64,000 bases of DNA from Promicromonospora umidemergens (GTDB taxonomy: Bacteria > Actinomycetota > Actinomycetes > Actinomycetales > Cellulomonadaceae), in the NCBI RefSeq assembly GCF_024171995.1, contig NZ_JAMTCT010000011.1, forward strand, positions 124,001 through 188,000, written 5' to 3'. A program made the position numbers and the translations under genes. The number at the start of each line of letters is the position of its first letter. Within the stretch, counting starts at the first letter, position 1. Shown piece by piece: positions 25,383 to 36,700 of the stretch. Under the pieces are notes generated by a model that was given only the letters and a program-made list of their open reading frames with translations, was not told the origin of the DNA and ran no database searches.

Positions 25383-25405
<23 letters not shown>
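24383..25405 (+). CDS. DUF5937/ArsR-type transcriptional regulator
   Basis: About 340 aa. The N-terminal two thirds begins LRFHFTSDDLARVRIAP and matches the DUF5937 region found fused to ArsR-type domains in actinobacteria. The C-terminal 80 residues form a winged helix (TTSEIAQRLAISPASASEHA, then VLRNAGLITSGRERN). The start ATG 24383 follows GGGGAGGG. No partner gene is linked: clpB lies upstream and the downstream gene is convergent, overlapping it by 23 bp. The ligand and targets are unknown. Confidence 0.85.
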
Positions 25406-27266
<1,861 letters not shown>

Positions 27267-27411
27267 GCAGTTAACTTACCGACATTCGGCAACGACCTTG
27301 GCACCGGGACGACGCCCGCTCCGACTGCGCTCCATTTATGGACAACGTCACCCGCTGATTTCCCCATCGCGGGTGGAACCTCTGCGTGCTCTGCCGCGTA
27401 CAGGGGGTGCA
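27267..27411. other. Intergenic gap upstream of the septum-formation gene
   Basis: About 145 bp between two leftward genes. It is relatively AT-rich near 27270-27290 and must hold the promoter of the septum-formation gene. I see no clear operator, RNA or small gene. Confidence 0.4.
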
Positions 27412-28236
27412 TCAGTCGGTCAGGTCGACGATCACGGGGACGTGGTCGGAAGCGCCCTTGCCCTTGCGCTCCTCCCGGTCGATCGCGGCGGCCGACGCAC
27501 GGCCGGCGAGCGCGGGCGACGCCCAGCAGAAGTCGATCCGCAGCCCCTTGTTCCGGGGGAAGGCGAGCTGCTGATAGTCCCAGTACGTGTAGGTGCGCTC
27601 CTCCGGGAGGAACTTCCTCGTCAGCTCCGTGTACCTGGCTTCGCCGAAGGCGTCGAACGCGGCCCGTTCCGGCAGGGACACGTGCGTCTTCCCCTCGAAC
27701 GCCGTGGCGTCGTACACGTCGGTGTCGAGCGGGATCACGTTCCAGTCGCCCATGAGCGCGACGGCGTCACCGGCGTCGGCCCAGCCCTGCGCGGCGGTAC
27801 GCAGAGTGTCGAGCCAGGCCAGCTTGTAGGTGTAGTGCGGGTCGCCGAGCGCGCGGCCGTGGGGCACGTACAGGCTCCACACCCGGACTCCGCCGCAGGT
27901 CGCGCCGATCGCACGTGCCTCGATCGGCGGCACGACGTCGAGCAGCGGGTCCGGGCCGTCCTCGATGATCGTCTTCGCGAATCCTGGCTGCTCCGGGAAG
28001 TGGGTGGCGACGTCGGCGAGGCCCACGCGCGACGCGATCGCCACGCCGTTCCACTGCGAGAGCCCGAAGTGCGCCACCTCGTACCCGGCGGCCTCGAACG
28101 CCGCCGTCGGGAACTGGTCGTCCCGGCACTTGGTCTCCTGGATCGCCAGGACGTCGGTCTGCGACCGGTCGAGAAAGGCGAGCACGCGGTCGACCCGCGT
28201 TCGGATGGAGTTGACGTTCCAGGTGACGAGGCGCAC
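27412..28236 (-). CDS. xthA: Exodeoxyribonuclease III
   Basis: AP endonuclease and 3'-5' exonuclease of base-excision repair. About 274 aa, usual length. The family signatures are present in order: TWNVNSIRTR at the N-terminus, AIQETKC with the metal-binding glutamate, YVPHGR, MGDWNV with the catalytic Asp/Asn, and GASDHVPV with the C-terminal Asp-His. The start ATG 28236 gives the canonical MRLVTWNVNS. It is monocistronic, with no coupled neighbour. Confidence 0.97.
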   Translation of the reverse strand: MRLVTWNVNSIRTRVDRVLAFLDRSQTDVLAIQETKCRDDQFPTAAFEAAGYEVAHFGLSQWNGVAIASRVGLADVATHFPEQPGFAKTIIEDGPDPLLDVVPPIEARAIGATCGGVRVWSLYVPHGRALGDPHYTYKLAWLDTLRTAAQGWADAGDAVALMGDWNVIPLDTDVYDATAFEGKTHVSLPERAAFDAFGEARYTELTRKFLPEERTYTYWDYQQLAFPRNKGLRIDFCWASPALAGRASAAAIDREERKGKGASDHVPVIVDLTD

Positions 28237-28436
28237 GAAGACAGCGTACGTGCGGGGCGCCGGAGCGCTGGCTGTTCAGTGGCGGGTGAAGCGGGCGACC
28301 GGTAGCGATCCTTTGTTCCGCTCCTCGCGTGAACGAACATTGCTGCGGTCACGAGATGGTGCGCACGCGGTGGAGTGGAAGGTGCGCAAAACGTGTAGTA
28401 GCGGATGTGGGGCAGTCAACGCCCGGCTGCTGCTGA

Positions 28437-28529
28437 GGAGAGAAAGGGGCCGTCATCACCACCGGCAAGTACGCCTACCGCCGTCAGGACGGCGTCGCTG
28501 TGATTCCCGCCGCACTTCTCGGGCCCTGA
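28437..28529 (+). pseudogene. Remnant of a DUF4143-type ATPase C-terminus
   Basis: A short open stretch ends in KYAYRRQDGVAVIPAALLGP and a stop. From memory this matches the conserved extreme C-terminus of AAA ATPases with a DUF4143 domain. There is a stop codon just upstream and no start, RBS or upstream coding similarity, so only about 30 codons survive. The rest of the 28237-28563 gap shows no other gene. Confidence 0.45.
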
Positions 28530-28563
28530 CCAGCGACAGGTTCACCCCGACTACCCTTGCTTC

Positions 28564-30084
28564 GTGCAGACCCTCACCAGGCGCCGCGCCGTCGGCGCAG
28601 TCGCCGCCCTCACCTCCGTGGCGCTCGTGGGGGCGTGCTCTGCCGGGAGCTCCTCCGGTGAGGCCGAAGGAGCACGCACCGACGTCGTCGTCGGCCTGAC
28701 CGGGGAGCCGACCAACCTCGACTTCACGACCACGTCGGGCTCGGCCATCCCGCAGCTGCTGATGAACAACGTGTACGAGGGCCTGGTCACGATCGACCAG
28801 GAGGGCGCGGTCCAGCCGCAGCTCGCCGAGTCGTGGGAGGTCAACGCCGACCGCACCGTCTACACGTTCATGCTGCACGACGGCGTGACGTTCTCCGACG
28901 GCTCGCCGTTCACCGCTGACGACGTCGTGGCGTCGATCGAGCGGGTCCAGGAGGACTGGACGCTGAGCCTGAAGTCCAAGATGGACGTGGTGGCGAAGGC
29001 CGAGGCGACGAGCGACACCGAGGTCGCGGTGACGCTGAGGCGCCCGAGCAACGCGTGGCTGTTCGACATGGGCACCTCCGTGGGAGCCATGTTCCCGGAC
29101 GACCTGTCCGCGGACCTGGCGACCGAGGCGGTCGGCACCGGCCCCTACACGGTCGAGGAGGTCGCCCCCGGCGAGCACATCACGCTCGCCGCCCGCGACG
29201 ACTACTGGGGGGCGGCACCTGCCATCACGGACGTCACCGTCCGCTACTTCGCGGACGCCAACGCGCAGGCGAACGCGGTCCGCGCCGGAGAAATCGACAT
29301 GGCGTACAACCTGCAGACCCCCGACCTGCTGGCAGGCCTCGAGCAGAACGAGGAGCTGCAGGTCATCGACGGCACGTCGACGGGCGAGGTCCTGCTCGCG
29401 CTGAACAACGCCGAGCCGCCCTTCGACGACCTCCAGGTGCGCCGAGCGATCATGTACGCGATCGACCGGCAGGCCGTCCTCGATACCGCGTGGGCCGGGC
29501 ACGGGGAGCTCATCGGCTCGATGGTCCCGCCCACCGACCCTTACTACCAGGACCTGACCGACGCCTACCCGTACGACCCGGACAAGGCAAGGGAGCTGCT
29601 GGAGGAAGCCGGCGCCGAGGACCTGAGCATCACCTTCGACGTCCCGACCCGCCCCTACGCGGAGGCCGTCGCCCAGGTGGTCGTGTCACAGCTCCAGGAC
29701 GTCGGCATCGACGCAAAGATCGTCCCGGCGGAGTTCCCCGCCGTCTGGCTGGACAAGGTGTTCACCAAGCACGACTACCAGATGTCCGTGATCCTCCACA
29801 CCGAGGCCCGGGACCTGCTGACGATCTTCGGCGACCCCGACTACTACATCGGCTACGACAACCCACGGCTCACCGAGGTCGCCCAGCAGGCCGACCGGGG
29901 CAGCCCGGACGAGTACGTCGCAGGCATGCAGCAGGTCGCCCGGATGATCGTCGACGACGCGGCGAGCAACCCGCTGTTCCTCTTCCCCAACACGGTGGTG
30001 GCGGACGCCCGCCTGACGGGCATCGCCGCGAACGCGACCACGGAGTCGATGGACCTGACCGGCCTGCGCTGGTCCGACGGCTGA
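28564..30084 (+). CDS. Peptide/nickel-type ABC transporter substrate-binding lipoprotein
   Basis: About 506 aa, SBP family 5. The signal peptide ends in a lipobox (VALVGAC, cysteine 25), so the protein is membrane-anchored outside the cell. The mature part starts DVVVGLTGEPTNLDF and includes AESWEVNADRTVYTFMLHDG, a typical family-5 motif. The start is GTG 28564, 6 nt after TACCCT, suggesting a leaderless mRNA. It is followed by a DppB-type permease and a permease-ATPase fusion, completing an importer for oligopeptides, nickel or opine-like solutes. Confidence 0.94.
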   Translation: MQTLTRRRAVGAVAALTSVALVGACSAGSSSGEAEGARTDVVVGLTGEPTNLDFTTTSGSAIPQLLMNNVYEGLVTIDQEGAVQPQLAESWEVNADRTVYTFMLHDGVTFSDGSPFTADDVVASIERVQEDWTLSLKSKMDVVAKAEATSDTEVAVTLRRPSNAWLFDMGTSVGAMFPDDLSADLATEAVGTGPYTVEEVAPGEHITLAARDDYWGAAPAITDVTVRYFADANAQANAVRAGEIDMAYNLQTPDLLAGLEQNEELQVIDGTSTGEVLLALNNAEPPFDDLQVRRAIMYAIDRQAVLDTAWAGHGELIGSMVPPTDPYYQDLTDAYPYDPDKARELLEEAGAEDLSITFDVPTRPYAEAVAQVVVSQLQDVGIDAKIVPAEFPAVWLDKVFTKHDYQMSVILHTEARDLLTIFGDPDYYIGYDNPRLTEVAQQADRGSPDEYVAGMQQVARMIVDDAASNPLFLFPNTVVADARLTGIAANATTESMDLTGLRWSDG

Positions 30085-30109
30085 CGCGGCCCGACGCCGG
30101 ACACCACCC

Positions 30110-31057
30110 GTGGCCAGACACCTCGCCTCCCACCTCGCCCAGCTCGTCGCCACCCTCCTCGTGGCGACGGCGGCGATCTTCGTGCTGCTGCGAGTGCTTC
30201 CCGGTGACCCCGCCGTCGTGGCGCTCGGGATCGAGGCGTCCCCCGAGGCGCTCGCGGCCTGGCGCGCCGAGCACGGCACGGACGGGCCGCTCGTCGCCCA
30301 GTACCTGGAGTGGGTCGGCGGGCTGCTCACGGGGGACCTCGGTACGAGCTACGTGACCTCGCAGGACCTCACACCGCTGATCGCCGACCGGGTACAGGTG
30401 ACGGGCATCCTCGTGCTGCTCGGCATGCTGGTCGCCCTGGTCGTAGCGATACCGGTGGGCACGCTGGCCGCCGTCTGGCACCGGAACGCGGGCGGCGTGA
30501 CCCTGTCCGCGGTCAGCCAGGTGGGCGTGGCCGTGCCGAACTTCCTCGTGGGTGTGCTGCTCGTGGCGGTGTTCGCCGTGCGGCTCGGGTGGCTGCCCTC
30601 GGGCGGCTGGACGGCGCCCGCCGAGGGGCTCGGGGAGTTCTGGCGGCACGTGCTGCTGCCCGCCGTCGCGCTGGGTTCCGTGCAGGCCGCGATCATCACC
30701 CGGTACGTGCGGAGCGCCGTGCTGGAGATCATGCGCGAGGACTTTCTCCGCACCGCCCGCGCCAAGGGGCTCACGTTCACGGGCGCGCTCGTGCGACACG
30801 GGCTGCGGAACGCCGGCGTGCCGATCGTGACCGTCGTGGGCGTGCAGATCGCGTCGATGCTGATCGGCGCCGTCGTGATCGAGCGGGTGTTCGCCGTGCC
30901 AGGCCTCGGCAGCCTGCTGCTGGACTCGGTGGGCAACCGCGACCTGCTCGCCGTGCAGTCGATCGTGGCGGTGCTCGTGGTGCTGGTGGTCCTGCTGAAC
31001 TTCCTGGTCGACCTCGCGTACACGCTGCTGGACCCCCGGCTCAGGAGAGCGTCATGA
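30110..31057 (+). CDS. ABC transporter permease, DppB type
   Basis: About 315 aa with six hydrophobic helices. The N-terminus ends the first helix with FVLLRVLPGDPAVV, the DppB/OppB signature, and the EAA-type loop reads EDFLRTARAKGLTFTGALVRH. The C-terminus ends YTLLDPRLRRAS as usual. The start is GTG 30110, 25 nt after the binding-protein gene. The stop overlaps the next start (ATGA). It pairs with the permease half of the following fusion protein. Confidence 0.94.
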   Translation: MARHLASHLAQLVATLLVATAAIFVLLRVLPGDPAVVALGIEASPEALAAWRAEHGTDGPLVAQYLEWVGGLLTGDLGTSYVTSQDLTPLIADRVQVTGILVLLGMLVALVVAIPVGTLAAVWHRNAGGVTLSAVSQVGVAVPNFLVGVLLVAVFAVRLGWLPSGGWTAPAEGLGEFWRHVLLPAVALGSVQAAIITRYVRSAVLEIMREDFLRTARAKGLTFTGALVRHGLRNAGVPIVTVVGVQIASMLIGAVVIERVFAVPGLGSLLLDSVGNRDLLAVQSIVAVLVVLVVLLNFLVDLAYTLLDPRLRRAS

Positions 31058-33600
31058 GCGACCCGACCACGGCCGCCGTCGGCCCGCCGCCGCCGGACCT
31101 CGGGCCTGCCACAGAGCCCCGCCGCTCCGGCAGGCACCCCCAGCTCGTGATCGGCGCGACGCTGGTGGGGCTGGTCGTGGTCACGGCCTTGGTGTCGCTG
31201 GTCTGGACGCCGTACGACCCGGAGCACGCGGGCGCCGAGCGCCTCCTGCCGCCGGGCGCCGAGCACTGGTTCGGGACGGACCGGTTCGGCCGCGACCTGT
31301 TCTCCCAGGTCATGGCGGGTGCGCAGATCACGTTGCTGGTGGGCGTCGTCGCGGTGGGGATCGCAGCGGTGGTGGGCGTACCGCTCGGCGTGCTCGCGGG
31401 GATGCGGGGCGGGCGCCTCGGCGCCCTCCTGATGCGGGGCAGCGACCTCCTCCTCGCGTTCCCGGGCCTGCTGCTCGCGATCGTGCTGGGAGCCGTCTAC
31501 GGCGCGGGCACGGTGACGGCGATGGTCGCGCTCGGCATCGGCTCGATCCCGGCCTTCGCCCGCGTGGCCCGCAGCGGGACGCTCCAGGTCATGCGGTCCG
31601 ACTACGTGCTCGCCGCCCGGGCGGCGAACCGCGGGGAGGCCGCGATAGCGCTGCGGCACGTGCTGCCCAACATCGCGGGCACCGTGCTGGTGCAGTGCTC
31701 GGTGAACTTCGCGATAGCCGTGCTCGCGGAGGCAGGCCTGTCCTTCCTCGGCCTCGGCACACCCCCGCCGACGCCGTCGTGGGGCCGCATGCTGCAGGAG
31801 TCGCAGCAGTTCCTCGGCGTCTCCGACCACCTCGCGATCGTGCCCGGCGTCGCCATCGCGGTGGCCGTGCTCGGGTTCAACCTGCTGGGCGACGGGTTGC
31901 GCGACGTGCTCGACCCGAGGCTCTCGGCGGTCTCCCCGACCGAGCGCGACCCGCTGGCCGAGCCGGTCGACACCCCGTCGGCCGGGCCCGGGACGTCGGC
32001 CGGGCCCGCCGAGACCTCCGCCCTCGACCTCCGCGACCTCACCGTCCGCACGGACGGTGGTCGCACGCTCCTGTCCGGCGTGTCCCTCCGGGTCGCCCCG
32101 GGCGAGCGCGTCGGCCTGATCGGCGAGTCCGGCTCCGGCAAGACCATGACAGCCCTCGCGGCGCTCGGCCTGCTGCCCGACGGCGTGGCGGCGACCGGGC
32201 ACGTCGCCCTCCACCAGGTGCCGGGAAACCTCCTGGACCGGGGCGAGCGCGCTCTGGCGCGGCTGCGCGGCGAGGCGATCTCGATGGTGTTCCAGGAGCC
32301 GATGACCGCCCTCAACCCGCTGATGCGGGTCGGCAGGCAGGTCGCCGAGGCGATGACGGTGCACGGCGCCGCGCACGCGGCCGCGGCGGCGCGCACCGCG
32401 GAGCTGCTGGCCGAGGTGGGCCTGCCGGACGGTGCCGCCCGGCGCTACCCGCACGAGCTGTCGGGCGGGCAGCGGCAGCGGGTGGTGCTGGCGATGGCAC
32501 TGGCCAACGACCCGGCGGTGCTGGTGGCGGACGAGCCGACGACGGCCCTCGACGTCACCGTGCAGCGCCAGGTGCTCGACCTCATGGTGCGCCTCGTCGA
32601 GGACCGGGGGGCCGGCCTCCTGTTCATCACGCACGACCTCGCGGTGGTGTCCCAGGTCTGCGAGCGGGTGGTGGTGCTGCTCGACGGCGTGGTGGTCGAG
32701 GAAGGGCCGGTCGCCCAGGTGTTCGCGCAGCCGCGGCACGAGTACACGAGACGGTTGCTGGCGGCGTCGACCCTGCGGCCACGGGCCGGGACCGGGCCGG
32801 CTGCCGTGGTCCCGGGACCCGCGCTCATCCGCGTCGAGGACGTGACCCGTACGTACCCGGGCGGGGGCCGACCGGTGCACGCGCTGCGCGGTGTCTCCCT
32901 GGAGGTCCGCGAGGGACAGCGGCTCGGCATCGTGGGGGAGTCCGGATCGGGCAAGTCGACGCTGCTGCGGATCGTGGCGGGCCTGGACCGTGCGACGTCG
33001 GGCCGGGTGACCAGCGCGGGCGTCGACCTGCCTGCTGCGCCGCACGAGCTGGGCGACCTGCGCGCCGCCCTGCAGCTCGTGTTCCAGGACCCGTACGGCT
33101 CGCTCGACCCGCGCATGACCGTCGGTGCCATCGTGGCCGAGCCGCTCCTGAACCCGGCGAACGTGCGCGAGGGCGGCCCGCGGACGGCCTCGGCCCGGCG
33201 CGACGCCGTGCGCGAGATGCTGGACGCCGTCGGCCTGCCGCTCGATGCCACGGAGCGGTACCCGCACCAGTTCTCGGGCGGGCAGCGGCAGCGCATAGCC
33301 ATCGCACGGGCCCTGGTGTGCCGGCCGCGGATCCTCGTGGCGGACGAGCCGGTCAGCGCGCTCGACGTCTCCGTCCGGCGGCAGGTGCTCGACCTGCTCG
33401 GGCGGCTGGCGGACGAGCACGCCCTGACGCTGCTGCTCGTGTCGCACGACCTGGGCGTGGTGCGGCACGTCTGCGACCACGTGGCGGTGATGCGCGACGG
33501 ACGGATCGTGGAGCAGGGGCCCGTCGGCCAGGTGTACGACGACCCGCAGCACGAGTACACCCGCAGCCTCCGCGAGGCGACGCCCGTTTTGAGGCGCTGA
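31054..33600 (+). CDS. Fused ABC permease (DppC type) with two ATPase domains (DppD and DppF types)
   Basis: About 848 aa. Residues 1-300 form a DppC permease (GTDRFGRDLFSQVMAGAQ; EAA region DYVLAARAANRGEAAIALRH). Residues about 325-580 form the first ATPase with GESGSGKT, LSGGQRQR and VLVADEPTTALD. Residues about 590-848 form the second with GESGSGKS, FSGGQRQR and ILVADEPVSALD. All ATPase motifs are intact in both. No frameshift separates the parts, so one polypeptide supplies a permease and both ATPases of the importer. It is the last gene of the operon. Confidence 0.95.
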   Translation: MSDPTTAAVGPPPPDLGPATEPRRSGRHPQLVIGATLVGLVVVTALVSLVWTPYDPEHAGAERLLPPGAEHWFGTDRFGRDLFSQVMAGAQITLLVGVVAVGIAAVVGVPLGVLAGMRGGRLGALLMRGSDLLLAFPGLLLAIVLGAVYGAGTVTAMVALGIGSIPAFARVARSGTLQVMRSDYVLAARAANRGEAAIALRHVLPNIAGTVLVQCSVNFAIAVLAEAGLSFLGLGTPPPTPSWGRMLQESQQFLGVSDHLAIVPGVAIAVAVLGFNLLGDGLRDVLDPRLSAVSPTERDPLAEPVDTPSAGPGTSAGPAETSALDLRDLTVRTDGGRTLLSGVSLRVAPGERVGLIGESGSGKTMTALAALGLLPDGVAATGHVALHQVPGNLLDRGERALARLRGEAISMVFQEPMTALNPLMRVGRQVAEAMTVHGAAHAAAAARTAELLAEVGLPDGAARRYPHELSGGQRQRVVLAMALANDPAVLVADEPTTALDVTVQRQVLDLMVRLVEDRGAGLLFITHDLAVVSQVCERVVVLLDGVVVEEGPVAQVFAQPRHEYTRRLLAASTLRPRAGTGPAAVVPGPALIRVEDVTRTYPGGGRPVHALRGVSLEVREGQRLGIVGESGSGKSTLLRIVAGLDRATSGRVTSAGVDLPAAPHELGDLRAALQLVFQDPYGSLDPRMTVGAIVAEPLLNPANVREGGPRTASARRDAVREMLDAVGLPLDATERYPHQFSGGQRQRIAIARALVCRPRILVADEPVSALDVSVRRQVLDLLGRLADEHALTLLLVSHDLGVVRHVCDHVAVMRDGRIVEQGPVGQVYDDPQHEYTRSLREATPVLRR

Positions 33601-33704
33601 GCAGGCACGACGCCGGATCTGCTGCCCAACCTTCTCAGCTCCCCGGGCGTCATCCCCCGTGAGGTGGCACTCCTGCCGCCGGCTTCTCACGAAGGAGACA
33701 GCAG
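33601..33704 (+). promoter_or_regulatory. Structured leader of the subtilase gene
   Basis: Two nested pairings are visible: GACGCC (near 33609) with GGCGTC (near 33646), and CGTGAG with GGTGGCA against TGCCGCC and CTCACG (about 33658-33691). An AAGGAGA ribosome site follows. A structured RNA or riboswitch of the c-di-AMP (ydaO) type is conceivable because those precede secreted wall-active enzymes, but I cannot confirm it. Confidence 0.3.
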
Positions 33705-36700
33705 ATGCGTGCCAGAGCAGGCGCAGCAGCAGCGGCGATCGCCGTAGCGGTCGCGACGGGGGCGGGAGTACCGGCGTTGACGCTCGGTGCCGTCGCGGCG
33801 GGACCGGACGGTGACGGCGCCGCCGTCGCGCCGGTGGTCCTGACGAGGTCGGGCCCCCCGTCGACCGCGACCGTCACCCTGATCACCGGCGACCGGGTCA
33901 CACTCACCCGGCATGCCGACGGTCGCAGCTCGGCGGCCGTCACGCCAGGGGCTGGGCGGGAGGGCATCGCGTTCCAGCGGATCACGGAGGGCGACCGGCT
34001 GCACGTGATCCCCGCCGACGTCGCCGGCCTCGTGCCGGACCGGATGGACAGCGCGTTGTTCGACGTCTCCGGCCTGGTCGCGGCCGGGTATGACGACGCG
34101 AACCGGGGCACCGTCCCGGTCATCGTGCAGGACGCCGCCGTGGCGCACGAAGCGGCCGCCGGGTCCGACATGTCCGCCCGGGGCGACCGGACGGCGTCGG
34201 GCGCCGGGAAGCCGCAGGACCGGCGCCAGCCCGACTGGGCGGCGCTCGGTCTGGAGCCCGAGCGGACGCTCGAGTCGGCCGGGGCGATCTCGGCGGACCT
34301 GGACCGCGAGGCAGCGGCCGACCTGCTCGCAGGACTACGACGCGACACGTCGAGGTCGGCGGCCCGGTCGACCACGCCCGAGGTCAAGGTGTGGCTGGAC
34401 GCACCCGTCCAGGCGCTCGACGAGGACTCGATGCCTCAGATCGGCGCCCCCGCGGCCTGGGAAGCTGGCTACACCGGTGAAGGTGTGACGGTGGCGGTGC
34501 TCGACTCGGGCGTAGACCGCACGCACCCGGACCTGGACGATGTCGTGGTCGGGGCCAAGGACTTCACCGGTTCAGGGAACACCAAGGACCACTACGGCCA
34601 CGGCACGCACGTCGCCTCGATCGCGCTGGGCTCCGGCGACGCGTCGGGCGGCGAGAACCGTGGCGTCGCGCCGGGGGCCGATCTGCTCGTCGGCAAGGTG
34701 CTCGACGAGTTCGGCGGCGGCGAGATGTCGTCGGTCGTCGACGGTATGGAGTGGGCCGCCGGCGAGGGCGCCGACGTCGTGAACCTGAGCCTCGGCGAGT
34801 CCGAGAACTACACGGACGGCACTGATCCGACCTCCGTGGCCCTCGACACGCTGAGTGCCCGGCACGGGACCCTCTTCGTCGTCGCGGCGGGCAACGACGG
34901 CGAGTACGGGACGGTGGCCACGCCCGGGGCCGCGAGCTCCGCCCTGACGGTGGGCGCCGTGGACGACGCCGACGACGTCGCCACCTTCTCCAGCCGCGGC
35001 CCGCGAGCGCTCGACCAGGCGATCAAGCCGGACGTCACCGCACCGGGGGTAGAGATCGTCGCGGCCCGCGCCGCCGGCACGAAGCCAGGTTCGGGCACCG
35101 GCAAGTACGTCGCCTGGAGCGGCACCTCGATGGCGGCTCCGCACGTGGCGGGGGCGGCGGCGGTCCTCAAGCAGGCACGCCCCGACCTGTCGGCGCAGCA
35201 GCTCAAGGCAGTGCTCATGGGTTCCGCCCAGCACACGAGCGGCGGCGTGTTCGACGAGGGCGCCGGGCGCATCTACCTGCCCGCCGCGCTGGAGCTGCCG
35301 GTCATGGCGTCTCCCGACTCGCTGTCGTTCGGCGCGCTGGAGTTCCCGCAGCAGGGCAGGGTGAAGCGGACGCTCACCTACGAGAACGACACCGACACGG
35401 CGGTCACGCTTGACCTCGCGGTCACGGCGACCCGCCAGGACGGCAAGCCCCTGCCGGCCCGCGCCGTCACGCTCGGCTCGAGCACGCTGACCGTCCCGGC
35501 GCAAGGCACCGCAACCGTCGACGTCCGTGTGAACACGACGGTCGGTGCCGTCGAGCGCCGCTACTCGGGCGCCGTCACCGCCACCGGACCGGACGGCCAG
35601 GAGGTCCGTACCCCGCTCGGCTACTACAAGGAGCCCGACCTCGCCGACCTCAAAATCGACGCGGTCGGGCGCGACGGGAAGCCGCATGCCGGCTCGTCCA
35701 CCGTCCGTGTCGTGAACGTCGACGACCCCGCCCTGTTCAGCGAGCACCTGGAGATCGGCGCGGAGGGCGCCGACCTGCGGGTACCGCCGGGCAGCTACTC
35801 GGTAACGGGCTTCCTGTGGACCGCGGACGAGGAGTTCGTGGTGTCCGAGGCGACCGCCGTGCTGCACCCCGAGGTCAAGGTGGCCGACGACACGGCGCTG
35901 GTCCTCGACGCGCGGACGGCACGGGAGCTGACGGTGACCACCCAGCGGCCCGCGGGCCTCGCCTCGCTCGCGCTGGATGACACCCGGACCGCGGCCGACG
36001 GTGAGCCCTACGGCTTCGGGCTCGTGGTCACCGGCGAGGCGACGGCCTACGCGACGCCCACCAAGGCAGCGGTCACCACCGGTACGCACGACCTGCAGAC
36101 CCATTTCGTCCTGACGGGCCCGTCGGGTGCGAGCCGTGCGCCGTCGTACACCTATGACCTCCTGTACGCGCAGGAGGTGGTGGACACGTTCAAGTTCCGG
36201 GCGACGGAGCGGAACACGGCGCCGCTCACCACGGGATACGCGGCGCTCGGCACAGACCACCGGAACGCGAGCGCGCGAGTCGGCTTCGCGGCCGATCATC
36301 TCTGGGGCTCGGCGGTGTCCAGCCCGGTCGCGACTCCTGGCCGGCGCACCGAGTACGTGAGCGCGAACGGCGTCGCGTGGGGCCACGAGGTGTACGTGGG
36401 TTCGGCCGAGTCCGACCAGGGCTATTTCCAGGGTGAGCCTCGCACGTACGCGCCGCGTGAGAAGGCGCGGACGACCGTCGGTGGCGCCGTGCTGGGCACC
36501 CGGCTCGACGAGGGGGCGATCACCGCCGAAGGGCGCACGCTCGCCCTCGGCCTCGTGCCCTGGAGCGATGCGGACAGACATCCGTTCGATTCGTTCGGCG
36601 GGGACACCACGCGGCTCCGCGTCTGGCAGGACGGCGCTGCCGTCGCCGACAACACGTACCCGTCGGCGCAGGTGCGCATCCCCGCCGGGGGCGCCGACCA

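Noticed and set aside
28237-28436. Small gene or RNA between xthA and the ABC operon
   Set aside because: No start with a ribosome site, no hairpin with a T-run and no recognisable RNA fold was found.
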